A stretch of DNA of 64,000 bases from Neurospora tetraspora. Lineage: Eukaryota; Ascomycota; Sordariomycetes; Sordariales; Sordariaceae. Every line of letters begins with the position of its first letter. Position 1 is the first letter of the stretch. The notes under the pieces were generated by a model. It ran no database searches. It saw only the letters and a list, made by a program, of their open reading frames with translations, and was not told the origin of the DNA. The stretch spans positions 8,397,639-8,461,638 of the forward strand of contig NW_026944383.1 in assembly GCF_033439725.1 (NCBI RefSeq), written 5' to 3'. This document shows, piece by piece, positions 45,478-55,656 of this stretch. The position numbers and the translations under genes were made by a program.

Positions 45478-46592
45478 CGTTGTACCTGGTAGCTTGCATG
45501 AAAGACCTTGTTGTGTCGGTTGGTACCTCTATGGTTTGATGGAACAGAGTAATAGAGAGGTGAGAAAAGAGTTCGGGAGAATTATGTGTGCGGAAAAAAT
45601 AGTACGATCACAAGGGAAAAGGGCGGGGTGTACTGGCAGATAAACTCGAACTCAAAATGACTGTTTGCTCATGTGAGAGCACACCTAAGATTAGATAACG
45701 GGCAAGGCTCACATACCTCTAGTGTTGGAGGCCGGGGTGGAGAGGAGACAATAGAGAGGGCAGTAACGAAATAGGAGAAACGGAAAACAATACTGGACGA
45801 GACTGGAGTGCCGGCGAAAGGAAGGACAGTAAGTCGGCGCCATTGAAGGTACGGCAGGCCAACACTTAGTATAGATTCTGGTCGTCCACCATCTCCACCA
45901 CCATCCTATCTACTACCTGCCTCTGCTCAAAGTTCCCTTTCACTGGCCTCCTTGCTTGGTACATATTTAAGCCCATTACCATTGGTGAAAGTGGGGACAG
46001 AAAGGGAGAGGATGGGTTATGATGGAAGCAAGATCGGAAAAAAGAGCAGGATAATGGTATTCATAGGACAGACAGTCCAGAGGGAGCGAGGATCGGACAG
46101 TCTGAAATGTTCGAAAACGGCTTACTCAAACCCTACAGAGAGGAAGGCCATGCATACATAGGTAAACAAAATGAACTGCTCTAAGGAGAAACGTGATTGT
46201 GAAGTGAGATCAAGTAACCTGATAAAGTAACCGCTAACATGTCGAATCCGATTCATGTTTCATCTCTGGGCGATACTTTCCACCATGGTCGCGGTTCCTT
46301 GTTTCCACTGCCCTCAGTGTTGCGGCCGCATACACCTAGACCCATAACTTTGAGGACGGTTGGGCCAACCTCTTTGCCATAACGTACATTATAACCATCT
46401 GGAACCGGAACAAAGCCATTGAGACATCATGTATCCCAACAATAACAACAACAGAAACGATATCAGTAGATCAAGCCAAACAAGCCGGACCTTCCAAATG
46501 CTTCTCCATCCTGGTAACGTCCAAGGAGCCGTCACTTTCACCAACAGAGTAAGAACGCGAGCCAGACATCGGCATCTGACACACAACGACAT
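45478..46592. other. Intergenic region, no gene recognised
   Basis: This is 1.1 kb between two minus-strand genes: promoter and leader of the zinc-knuckle gene near 45500-45900 and the 3' flank of the next. Only short frames (about 70-90 codons) occur. Confidence 0.55.
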
Positions 46593-47922
46593 CTACTTCC
46601 CCTTTCCAGAACTACGCACTGGCTTCTCAAGCATAGGATTCTCGTCAGTTGACCCATCACAACTTCCCCCCGTTTTACCAAGCGCGAGTGTGAAGAAAGG
46701 CGAAGCTGACTGACTATAAGAGGTAGGCCAGACGCTGTCCTTGGTTTCCGCAGCACGCTTCTTTGGCAAAGGTTGCTGGAGAAAAGACGCCGGAGATGAC
46801 TTGGGAGAGGAGTCGATAACAATCACCTCCGGTGCGGGCTTGACAGCAGCGGCCGGGACAGTTGTATTGGGCAGTGGAAGTTTCACAACGAACAGTGAAG
46901 TCGCGCCAGAGGAGCCAAAGAGGGAAGGGAGAATGGAGGAGTTTGTGGGCCAAATGGCTGGCTTGCTTGGAACAGGCGACTTCGTTTCCGAGAACGAATG
47001 ACTGAAGACGCTGCGAGAGCTTCTCGTACTCTGATCGCCAGAGCCTCCAAATAGACTCGATGTGAGGTTAGACGAGGAGTCGAGGGACGGAGAAGATCTG
47101 TTTTCCGACGCGATGTGATGAGAAAAGATCTTGGACTGTTCTTTGGGCCTGAACATATCAAAGATGCCCTCGGACGGCTTTTGAAGTACTGGAGTACTGG
47201 AGGGGACCTGCGGAATATGGGCAGCGGGTTGAGATCTGCCGGAGGACGATGCAGACAAAGGCGGTGGCTTCACGTGCCCATGTTGTATATGTTCGGCAAA
47301 GCTCGGAATCGTCGGAGCAACGGGCTTGCTTTCTGACTTCGTCTGCTCTTGTTTCGAAACAGCTTCAGGCGCGTGACTGTGCCCAAATATCTGTTCTACC
47401 TCGACAGAAACGACATCCGATGGCCCGGATAGAAGGAGAGATAGGAGGCGTTGTACCTTGCGGCACAGGAATCCCGATGACTCTGTCGGTTGGATGTTGA
47501 AGTTTGCCCTCCGGAGACGCTGGAAAATCATTTCCTCAGCTCGGTGCCCCTCTTCTGGGAAGCCGTCGATGGCAGCGGCTGCTCCACGACTAAGAGTAAA
47601 CACCACTGTGCTCTCAGACTGATTGTAGTGGGCGCGTATCGTCTCCCCATGTCTAAGCCTGTGGACCATGAAGTTGTTGGCATGACGGAATCTTCGTCGC
47701 CTCCTCGACTGGCCATCGTAGGTAGACGAAAAGAGGTCCTAGATATGTTGCGTTAGCACACAGAGAGAGAGGAAGTGGGTGCCAGGAAGATGAACTCACG
47801 GGCTTGCGATCCTCCTGTTTGACAGGAGCAGAGGGAACGGGCGGCCGTGGAATAGAGAAGTCGAACCTAGCTTCGTGCTCTGACTTGATCACCACGCCTG
47901 GTTCGGTCTTGATTGGGAGCAT
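46593..47922 (-). CDS. Disordered protein with clustered SUMO-type motifs, two exons
   Basis: Exon 1 is 47800-47922 and exon 2 is 46593-47738. The 61-bp intron has a GTGAGT donor, GCTAAC branch site and TAG acceptor. The product is 422 residues. The first 41 residues (exon 1) hold three psi-K-x-E sumoylation consensus sites: IKTE, IKSE and VKQE. Residues ~45-130 are the only folded-looking part (YDGQSRRRRRFRH; RAEEMIFQRLRRANFNIQ). The rest is Ser/Pro-rich low complexity with repeated SSLFG/SLFGSSG-like pieces. Near the C-terminus EVIVIDSSPKSSP has a hydrophobic core with following acid and serines, as in SUMO-interaction motifs. No enzyme domain was recognised. A nuclear regulatory or scaffold role is a guess. 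Confidence 0.7.
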
Positions 47923-48303
47923 CGTGTCGGCGTGTCCTTCCTGGCACCGAATGAAGACGGAGACTGATATGACTCAAGATCGGTTGGAAATTTGGAGAAG
48001 AAAGTACTGAAAGGGCGGAAGGGAAAGGGAATTCAGATAGTAATGCGCGTCTCGGAATGTCAATGGCGGTAGGTGAGGCGGGTTTTGTTCGGGACGAGCG
48101 GTGCGCAAGTATTCTTTCGGCGAGCCACAAGGAAAAAAAACAGGCCTTCGCTTCTTCAAACGCGTCTGGGCTTCCCTTTGGTTTGGTAGTAGTTCGCAGC
48201 CTCGAGAACTCGACGCGAGGCGGGGCTCATGGGCCGCTCCTTCCTTCATCGAGGTTTCATCTCCCGACTCAAGAAAGATAACGATAAGCCGAGGGGCACC
48301 CAG

Positions 48304-48813
48304 TCATTCCCGTCCGTCTGGAGGGGCTCGGAAATCGAGAGAGATTTCGCTTGCAACAGCCCCTTCCGAGAAGAGAGCAGAAGACGTTGACTTCGTAATC
48401 CATTTTTCCATCAACTTGACAGCATCTGTTTTTCCGCTTTGGACACCTTTCTGAGAGTTCAATGCCATAAGAGACTTGCTTACTGTTGCAAGGTAGAAGA
48501 CATATGGGTTCTCATTTGTAAAAGCGGAGACGACAGTATCAAGCAAGAATGGATGCCTCAGATGAAGCCCGTCGAGAGATGAACGGCGTTTGCTCACTCC
48601 ATCTCCATGGGAACACAAGCACATTTCCTCCTGCCAAGAGATGCGATGACAAGATTCATATCGCCAAAGATATGATAAACCATAGAGTATCGTGATCAAA
48701 AGGCCCACATGGCGAAACGTCATTGAGTGCTCCTGAGGACGATGATGTTGATGACGAGAACTGAAACCGAATGTCGTTGAAATTGGGGAATGGGGGCCCT
48801 GGCCATTCCCCAC
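48304..48813 (-). CDS. Possible small membrane-anchored protein, unknown
   Basis: A frame of 169 residues has one likely membrane segment (HVGLLITILYGLSYLW, residues ~34-49) and a natural-looking C-terminal half (LDTVVSAFTNENPYVFYLAT, then KTDAVKLMEKWITKS). The N-terminal 30 residues are low complexity, and the true start may be M31 (MTFRHVGLL). No family was recognised. Overlapping plus-strand frames are shorter. It sits between the disordered-protein gene and the AAA+ ATPase gene, with 490 bp (48814-49303) of its own upstream DNA. Confidence 0.4.
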   Translation of the reverse strand: MGNGQGPHSPISTTFGFSSRHQHHRPQEHSMTFRHVGLLITILYGLSYLWRYESCHRISWQEEMCLCSHGDGVSKRRSSLDGLHLRHPFLLDTVVSAFTNENPYVFYLATVSKSLMALNSQKGVQSGKTDAVKLMEKWITKSTSSALFSEGAVASEISLDFRAPPDGRE

Positions 48814-49442
48814 TGTATAGGGCTGAGAGGATAGTGGGGGGTTTGCCCTAAAAGCTTAGAGTATGGCGGGGACCCCTGCGCCGTTCGTCAGCAGTGGATC
48901 TTGGCGCCTGCCGGAGATTGGTCCGATAATCGGCCGCGACAGGCTCTCTCCTCTTCGCTCTTTTTCTCCCACCCGTCTTTCATCCTTTCCTCTTTCCCAT
49001 CCATCATCTCTTTTTCACGATTGGCACAACTGCAAGACAGGAACCCAGCCTCAGTGCCAGTTGTCCAGCATGTCTCGCTTCCGACACACTTCTGCCTGCC
49101 GTTAGATCGTCACAATCATCACATCGGTAACGAGTCATCGCGCGCCGGCCCCACAAGTTGCCAGGATTGCCATGGGTTTTGTCGTTTGGACAGCCAAAGA
49201 GAATGAAACAATCAATGGAAGCCGAGCAAGAGGTCGCCCGTCTGCCTGATGCAAGTGTGGAGAAGATGACGGCCGCCATTCGCTGGGCATCAATGAGGGA
49301 ACACAACCAGCCACGGCAGCCTGCATTGTCAGCGACATTGACCTCTTCTTTCCTCACCGTCGCCGCCTTGGATGAGGCCGTTGGTGGTTGAGATGGCAGG
49401 CGCCATGCATAGAGATGTCAGACATGGGATGGCGGAAGGAAG

Positions 49443-49450
49443 TATAAAAG
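49443..49450 (+). promoter_or_regulatory. TATA box of the AAA+ ATPase gene
   Basis: TATAAAAG lies 138 bp upstream of the ATG at 49588 and is followed by pyrimidine-rich DNA (TCTCTTCTTGTCC), a usual layout for initiation sites in filamentous fungi. The start codon context is ACATCATGG. Confidence 0.5.
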
Positions 49451-49587
49451 GTACGAGTATGCCACCGCTTCTCTTCTTGTCCACCAGATCCTGTCGCAAA
49501 CCTTCTGCCTGTCTCCTTGTGCTACCATAACCGCCGTTCTTTTGCATTCTTCAGGCATATCATACTGGCATCTATACAACAGACATC

Positions 49588-51780
49588 ATGGCTCCTACTA
49601 CCGTCACCGAGGATGTCCCTGATGGGGCTCCTGCCCAAGAACCCGTCAAGACCAAGTGTACCTGCAAGTGTACCGAGACGAACGGGGTCAACGGCCACGA
49701 CGAGACCACGCCTGAAGTAGAGAAGACCGCGACCCCCAACGACGACACCAAGCCCCAAGACACGCCCGACGACAAAAAAGACGAAACTACCCAGACAGTC
49801 GAAAAGACAGACTCTGACACAAAAGATTCGGCCACGGACGACAAAAACAAGCCCCCAGAGGACCAGACCATGAAGTGCGAGTTTAAGCACCTTGATAGGA
49901 GATATGACGAAAAGGACGAGCATTACTTCACCGAGCGCAAGACGGATATTGAGAAACCAGCACAAAAGGACTGGTGGCGTCTTTATGCCTTTTGCCTCGT
50001 CAAGCACTACGACCACCGCGGCGAACATGACAACACCCGTCTCTACGTTAACCCCCAGCCCCTGCGTCAGCTCCTCAGGGACGTCATTGGCGACTATCCC
50101 TCCGACCCCATCGATGTCGACGACGTCCAGAGCGAAGCTCCCTACCATGCCCTCTTCCACTACCGCAAGGAACTCCAGGCCGAGGGCGTGAAACGCTTTG
50201 CCGACGACCAGGAGTCCCTTCAACAGTTCAACCTCCTCATGGACTGGATCAGGAACCACTTTGAGTCTGAGATTGCTGCCTACGAAAAGTGCATCTCCGG
50301 CGAGATCCGCGCCATCTCGTACGATAACGCTTGGACCCTCCTACCGCCCGGCACCATTGTCCACTGCAAGATCTTGGATCAAGATCGCGCATATCGCGTC
50401 AGCCGGTACTATGATCAGTACGACGAGCACGCCAACCTCGTTGGCATGACCCTCTCCTGTCGCTACATTGACTTTGACGGCGAGAACGTGGGAACTCTCA
50501 AATCGCATCTGACCTTCCGCAAGTACACCGGCGTTGTCCAACTCAGCGAGCTTGATATCGTTCCCCTTCACCTACATGAGGATGCCGACGGGATCCGGAA
50601 GACCTTACTAGCACGTGGACGCAAGTGGGAGAAGCATCTTGGCCAACATTACGTTCAATACAATTGCATCGCCGTCATCAAAAAGGAGATGCAAGGTTAC
50701 GCCCGCTTCGGCGTCAACGGCCGCGTCATGATTGACTGTGCCACCTTCCACCGGCTGGCGGCCGACCACTCGTTTGTTGTTAAGAAGTTGCCGAGTTCAA
50801 AGTCCAAAGCCCCTTCCCTGTCCTCCATCAAGTTCACATCAGAGACCAAAGAATACGAGCCTCTGACTGACGAGCAAGCCATGCTCACCAACGCCACCGT
50901 CCGCGGATACTCCTTCACCATCAAGCGGTTCCTCGAGTTCTTCGTCGACAAGCTGGAACCCATCCAATGGAACACTTCGTGCTTCGACGGCCTCGTCCTC
51001 GACCCCACCATCAAAAGGACCGTCCAAGCCCTCGTCTCTAACCACACCCGTGAGCGGCCCGGGTTCGACGACATTGTCAAAGGCAAAGGCCAAGGCCTTG
51101 TCTGCGTACTTCACGGTCCCCCGGGTGTCGGCAAGACTCTGACGGCAGAATGCGTAGCCGAGTACGTTCAGCGCCCGCTGTATATGGTCTCATCGGGCGA
51201 CCTCGGCTGCGTCTCCTCCGAGCTTGACGCCCAGCTCACCCAGATCATGGACATGACCGCCACCTGGCGAGCCGTCCTGCTCATCGACGAGGCGGATGTT
51301 TTCCTCGAGCAACGTGCACTCCATGATCTGCACAGAAACGCCATGGTCTCCGTCTTCTTGCGCGTCCTCGAGTACTACACCGGTATCCTCTTCCTCACCA
51401 CCAACCGCGTCACCACCTTCGACGAAGCATTCAAGTCAAGGATCCACATACCTATCAGGTACACGGACCTGAGCTTCGAATCCAAGCTTCAAATCTGGAA
51501 GAACTTCTGCGGGATGGTGCCCGGAGGTGTGGACATTGATGAGCGGGGATTGGAGAGGTTGGCGGAACACGATTTGAATGGGCGGCAGATCAAGAATGCG
51601 GTCAAGGCTGCTGAGTCGCTGGCGAGCTTTGACGGTGTCAAGCTTGACCTGGCTAGGCTGCTGCAGGTTACCAAGATCCAGTCTGTGTTTGAAAAGGACC
51701 TTAGTAGTGTCGCAGGCGTGGATTACACGGCGCCAGGAGGGAGGGTAAGGGATGCGGATAGGAGGAACATGTTCTTGTGA
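49588..51780 (+). CDS. AAA+ ATPase with N-terminal DUF7025-type region
   Basis: An intronless protein of 730 residues. The first 110 are acidic, Thr/Lys/Asp-rich and disordered, with a small Cys cluster (KCTCKCTE). A conserved region follows, roughly residues 120-430 (YDNAWTLLPPGTIVHCKI, YRVSRYYDQYDE), as in the fungal DUF7025 family. The AAA+ module has Walker A HGPPGVGKTLTAEC near residue 507, Walker B VLLIDEADVFLEQR near 568, sensor 1 LFLTTNR near 601 and a likely arginine finger in FKSRIHIPIRY. One AAA domain suggests a hexameric remodelling ATPase; the substrate is unknown. There is no signal peptide. These proteins are abundant and often lineage-variable in filamentous ascomycetes. Confidence 0.9.
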   Translation: MAPTTVTEDVPDGAPAQEPVKTKCTCKCTETNGVNGHDETTPEVEKTATPNDDTKPQDTPDDKKDETTQTVEKTDSDTKDSATDDKNKPPEDQTMKCEFKHLDRRYDEKDEHYFTERKTDIEKPAQKDWWRLYAFCLVKHYDHRGEHDNTRLYVNPQPLRQLLRDVIGDYPSDPIDVDDVQSEAPYHALFHYRKELQAEGVKRFADDQESLQQFNLLMDWIRNHFESEIAAYEKCISGEIRAISYDNAWTLLPPGTIVHCKILDQDRAYRVSRYYDQYDEHANLVGMTLSCRYIDFDGENVGTLKSHLTFRKYTGVVQLSELDIVPLHLHEDADGIRKTLLARGRKWEKHLGQHYVQYNCIAVIKKEMQGYARFGVNGRVMIDCATFHRLAADHSFVVKKLPSSKSKAPSLSSIKFTSETKEYEPLTDEQAMLTNATVRGYSFTIKRFLEFFVDKLEPIQWNTSCFDGLVLDPTIKRTVQALVSNHTRERPGFDDIVKGKGQGLVCVLHGPPGVGKTLTAECVAEYVQRPLYMVSSGDLGCVSSELDAQLTQIMDMTATWRAVLLIDEADVFLEQRALHDLHRNAMVSVFLRVLEYYTGILFLTTNRVTTFDEAFKSRIHIPIRYTDLSFESKLQIWKNFCGMVPGGVDIDERGLERLAEHDLNGRQIKNAVKAAESLASFDGVKLDLARLLQVTKIQSVFEKDLSSVAGVDYTAPGGRVRDADRRNMFL

Positions 51781-52734
51781 GCACGTTGTTGTCTCTTGGG
51801 CGTCCTTTCTTTCTGGTGTTGTGTCTTTCTGGGCCTTTGTTTCTGACAGTCGGTGGCCTTTTCCTTTGGTTTGTTGCGTCTGTCCTGACAGCTCGTGGGT
51901 TATGTCTTGATCATCTTTGAGGTTCCATTGGCCAGGTAGGTAGGTATGGTGTAGGCGTTAGGGAGCATGTGTGACTACAAGCGATATCTGTAGATGATAG
52001 AACTACACAGCGTATAACATACATCTTCAAAAGTTTTTTTTGACTTTCTTTGATAATTGCCACGTTGAAAACTGAGAGTTGAACATGCCTGCATTGGTTC
52101 CTAGTGAGCTTTCAGGTTGCCTCCAACGGGCCTTGCTCGGGCAAGGAGTTCAAGCCTTGCTCGATCTCAAGGCGGTATGGGAGTTGTCCACATGTTCCTC
52201 TATAGACGATAGCCACGAAGAACAGAACAACTCGAACGTAGCAGACAATCATCTCCACAAACCTTCGCCTCCTGAACTATGGTTCCTGTATCAGCACATC
52301 CCCGTCTGAGAAATTGGGCCTGGAGACCCGCGAAGACTCAAGAGCTTGAAGAGCAGGTCATGGTCTCGCCTACCAGATACGATCAGGCTCAAATGTGTGC
52401 GACGAAGATTAGAGTATGAATGAATGGGTATCAATATCATATGTTCTGTCGTCTGTATGTGTATGTAGGTAGGCTCCGTGCCCTATCCAGAATCCCAGGT
52501 AATATGTACAAAACGAATGTCCAAAGCCAGAAACACCAAGCCAAGTCCTGTTGATCCTGTTCAGCCGGTCAATGATAACAACCTGACCTTGCCGCGCTTA
52601 TAGGTAACTGAAGCCAACCCATCCAAGCCCCAGTGTCATAATAAAAAATTATGTGCAGTTTACCGGCCCATGTATGTATGTCCAGCTCCAATGTCATTCC
52701 TGCAGGTGGCTCAGCCTCGGATGCTCGAGCAACC
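51781..52734. other. Intergenic between convergent genes
   Basis: These are the 3' flanks of the AAA+ gene and of the cyclic-nucleotide/F-box gene. AATAAAA-like signals occur (ATAATAAAAAATT near 52640 on the plus strand). A 76-codon frame at 52079-52309 has no protein features. Confidence 0.55.
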
Positions 52735-55656
52735 TCACCTCAACTCGAGACCACACTTCTCGACCACGAATCGAATCGGCTTCCTCGTCCGATGGTTCGT
52801 CACCCCTCTCGGCGGGATGATCGGCCTCATCACTGGTCCCGGTCCCAACACCTTGCTTTGTCTCAGTCCGCCATTTCCCCTCGGTCTCTGCACACCACCA
52901 CCAACCCCTCCAGCTCCCATCTTACCCCCTTGTGCCTTGCTCTCTATCACCCTCAAAGAATCATCACCACCCTTCTTCGCAACGCGCTCATCAAATCCCC
53001 ACCTCCCCACTCCTCCACCAACCAACCACCCCCCAAGATTCCTACACTGGCTAACATCCACCCACTCCAGTCTTCCACACCCCTCCAGGACGTTCTCCAC
53101 GCCCACCCCCGTCACTCGTACGCACCCGCGCACGCTCAGCCCACGAAGCTCGTTCAAATGCAGCGCTATGCAGCCCAGACTCGCGTCGGAGACGGCGCTG
53201 CCGCAGAACGCCATCCTTAGTTCTCTTAGACCCGGCAGACCCAGCGCAATAACCTCGGTGGCGGTATCGGACAACGCGCAGCAGAAGGAGAGATCGAGAT
53301 GGGTTAGGGACTTGCACGAGTTCACTAGGGCAATTATGGAAGTGTCGGTTAGGTAGGTGCAATCTGCTAGACAGAGGCTCGTGAGATTAGGGAAGCGGTG
53401 CGGAGACCAGGATTGGAAGCCTTGATCGGTAATGCTCGTGCAGCGTGTTAGGGAGAGAGATTGGAGTCGGGAGGAGGCGTGTAGAGCGAGGTGGTGCATG
53501 GAGCGGTCGGTGATGTGTTTGCAGTAGGAGAGGTTGAGGCGGGCGAGGGAGGGGCAGCCTATGACAGTACCGGGCGGGGGCTGGGCGGTAGCGGTGGCTG
53601 AGCCGTTGGCGGTGGGCTTTAGACGACGGCTGCGAGAGTTGGAAGAGGCGATGACCACCTTACCGTTCTCAGATGAACGGGAGGGGGGAGGCTCGGGGAC
53701 CACCCACCCTACTACCCGCGCAAGCAAGTTGTCGCCTACTTTGCGGCAGTTGGACCAGTCGACTTCCTCGAGACCTTTGGCGTTTTCGGACATTTCGAGA
53801 ATTTGCGACGCGGAAACATCCCAGACACTGCGCATCTTCCAGACTTTGATGTTCTTGCCGCATTGTTTCCACAGGGCTTGGAAACCTTCGTCCGTGATGT
53901 GGAAGCAGTTGCTGATGTCAACCTCGACAGGCCGTAGACCAATGAAGGGGGCGAAAATGTGAACAAGGGACCAGTCGGTTACTTTGCGGTTGATCAGACT
54001 GAGGTCAACATGGGTACAGAGGTTCGGGCTGGTGGTGAGCAGGCGACGCCAGTCTCGGCAAACGATTCGTAGTCTGATCATCTCGAGGAGATCCAGGTGC
54101 TGGAAGATGCAGACCAGGATGTCATCCGGCAGGGAAAGCTTCTTGGCTTGGTCTTCTATTGTAGATGGTCTCCAAGGTAAAGTTCGTGCGCGTTTGCTCG
54201 GAATCGGGGAGCCGTCAGACACGGAATGTCGCAGCGGGCTGCTCTCGGGAGTAATAGCCTTCATGCCGTTGACAATGGCAGAAGCATCAGTCTGAGGAGT
54301 TGGCGGGGCGATCGAGTTCCTACGACGATTGCGAATGTTCTCCATGTCCACGCTAAGGTACGGGTCAGGATCCGAAGGCTGGTGTGTCTTGTCTGTTGCC
54401 GGCGAGGTTGGCTTCGAAGGTGTGGTAAAGGTAATTTCGGGCTCGGCATCCACCATCTCCACATCTTCATCCGTTCCCTTGATGCGCCTCCGAGCCGTCT
54501 CTTCCACCTGGGACCGAATTTCGGGTGGACAGCGCCTCCAGAGCTCTTCAAGCGCATCCCCGCCAATCATCAGACATTCAACTGCAGTAATGGACCGGAC
54601 AGTGGCAGTTCTCCCTTCGGACAATCCCAGGCTGGCCACCTCACCGAAGTATTGTCCCTGTTTTAAACGGGGTCGCGACAACGTCTTTTCAGATTCATCA
54701 ACGACCTCAGCTTCACCCCGGACGATGAAAAAGATGTCGTTACCGGGACTGCCTTGACGGACAATGTCGGTAAAAGGTGAGTAGGACTTTGGCTGTGCGC
54801 TCAAGCCCAGGAAGTGCAGAATGTCGGGAGGCAGCGTCGAGAACAGCGGAAGCTCTTTAAGCGTCTTTCGCACATTGACGTAACCGCTTCCCAGGGCGCT
54901 ACCACTAATCGTCGGATCGTCAATAACACCAGGACTGGGTGACTTGCGCTTCTTGCTTTTGACCACGGCGCCCTCCTTGATGCTTCCCGACTCTCCGGTA
55001 CTAACTTCGCCAGGCGCTGCTTCTCGGGCTAGCTTATGGCTCGACAGTTTGCTCATCTGCCCGCCTTCCTGCCGCTTTTTCTTCAAGATGGTCAACCTTT
55101 CCTGTGCTTCCTGGCGAATAGCCTTTTCCATCTCAGGGTACTTGGGCAGTTCGGCTTGTAGGTCCTCCTTCTTGAGAACGACCAGCAGGCATTTCGTCCT
55201 CGCAATGATAGTCGCAGTTCGTGGAACGTCCATGAGCACACCAATCTCGCCAAAGAAGGCACCGGGTGTGAGTTCCGCATAGACAGCCTCGCCGTCGCGG
55301 GATGTGACGGCAACCACGCCTCGAACCAGCCAGTACATGGCTTTTGCTTCGTCGCCTTCTGTGAGGATGTGGTCTTGGGCGGAATGGACTTGAGGTTTTA
55401 GGCGGGTGCCAATCGCAACGAGGAAGCCTTCGGGGGCGGACATGAAGAGGGGAAACGATCGGATTCGGTCAACCAGGTCTAGAGGCATGTCGGGGATGGT
55501 CGAGGCCGTCAGAGGAGAGGGGCGAATCGGTCGAGTGGGATTAGTCTCGACATTGAAGGACCTGATGAGGGCGCCCGAGTCTTGTGGTGGTTGAGGTCCC
55601 CCATGGTGCGCCAGAACCCGGTAGGGCGATGGAGGCGGTGTTCGACTCCGGCGCAT
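52735..55656 (-). CDS. Dual cyclic-nucleotide-binding, F-box, leucine-rich-repeat protein
   Basis: An intronless protein of 973 residues with an unusual domain chain. Cyclic-nucleotide-binding domain 1 (~65-185) has FFGEIGVLMDVPRTATI; domain 2 (~268-385) has YFGEVASLGLSEGRTATV. Both keep the Gly-Glu and Arg of the phosphate-binding cassette, so ligand binding is plausible. An F-box follows at ~506-550 (LPDDILVCIFQHLDLLEMIR), then AMN1/SCF-type leucine-rich repeats (~560-900; GCPSLARLNLSYCKHITDRS, CTSITDQGFQSW). The F-box should bind Skp1 in an SCF ubiquitin ligase, with the repeats choosing substrates and cyclic nucleotides tuning it (inference). This combination is known from filamentous fungi but little studied. 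The ATG at 55656 is the first in frame. Confidence 0.9.
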   Translation of the reverse strand: MRRSRTPPPSPYRVLAHHGGPQPPQDSGALIRSFNVETNPTRPIRPSPLTASTIPDMPLDLVDRIRSFPLFMSAPEGFLVAIGTRLKPQVHSAQDHILTEGDEAKAMYWLVRGVVAVTSRDGEAVYAELTPGAFFGEIGVLMDVPRTATIIARTKCLLVVLKKEDLQAELPKYPEMEKAIRQEAQERLTILKKKRQEGGQMSKLSSHKLAREAAPGEVSTGESGSIKEGAVVKSKKRKSPSPGVIDDPTISGSALGSGYVNVRKTLKELPLFSTLPPDILHFLGLSAQPKSYSPFTDIVRQGSPGNDIFFIVRGEAEVVDESEKTLSRPRLKQGQYFGEVASLGLSEGRTATVRSITAVECLMIGGDALEELWRRCPPEIRSQVEETARRRIKGTDEDVEMVDAEPEITFTTPSKPTSPATDKTHQPSDPDPYLSVDMENIRNRRRNSIAPPTPQTDASAIVNGMKAITPESSPLRHSVSDGSPIPSKRARTLPWRPSTIEDQAKKLSLPDDILVCIFQHLDLLEMIRLRIVCRDWRRLLTTSPNLCTHVDLSLINRKVTDWSLVHIFAPFIGLRPVEVDISNCFHITDEGFQALWKQCGKNIKVWKMRSVWDVSASQILEMSENAKGLEEVDWSNCRKVGDNLLARVVGWVVPEPPPSRSSENGKVVIASSNSRSRRLKPTANGSATATAQPPPGTVIGCPSLARLNLSYCKHITDRSMHHLALHASSRLQSLSLTRCTSITDQGFQSWSPHRFPNLTSLCLADCTYLTDTSIIALVNSCKSLTHLDLSFCCALSDTATEVIALGLPGLRELRMAFCGSAVSDASLGCIALHLNELRGLSVRGCVRVTGVGVENVLEGCGRLEWVDVSQCRNLGGWLVGGGVGRWGFDERVAKKGGDDSLRVIESKAQGGKMGAGGVGGGVQRPRGNGGLRQSKVLGPGPVMRPIIPPRGVTNHRTRKPIRFVVEKCGLELR

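Noticed and set aside
49522-50259. Minus-strand frame of 245 codons, Val/Gly-rich
   Set aside because: It is antisense to the disordered N-terminus of the AAA+ ATPase; the composition reflects the complement of Asp/Lys/Thr codons.
52651-53356. Plus-strand frames of 189 and 228 codons
   Set aside because: They are Pro/Ser/His-rich antisense of the leucine-rich-repeat coding region, with no conserved features.
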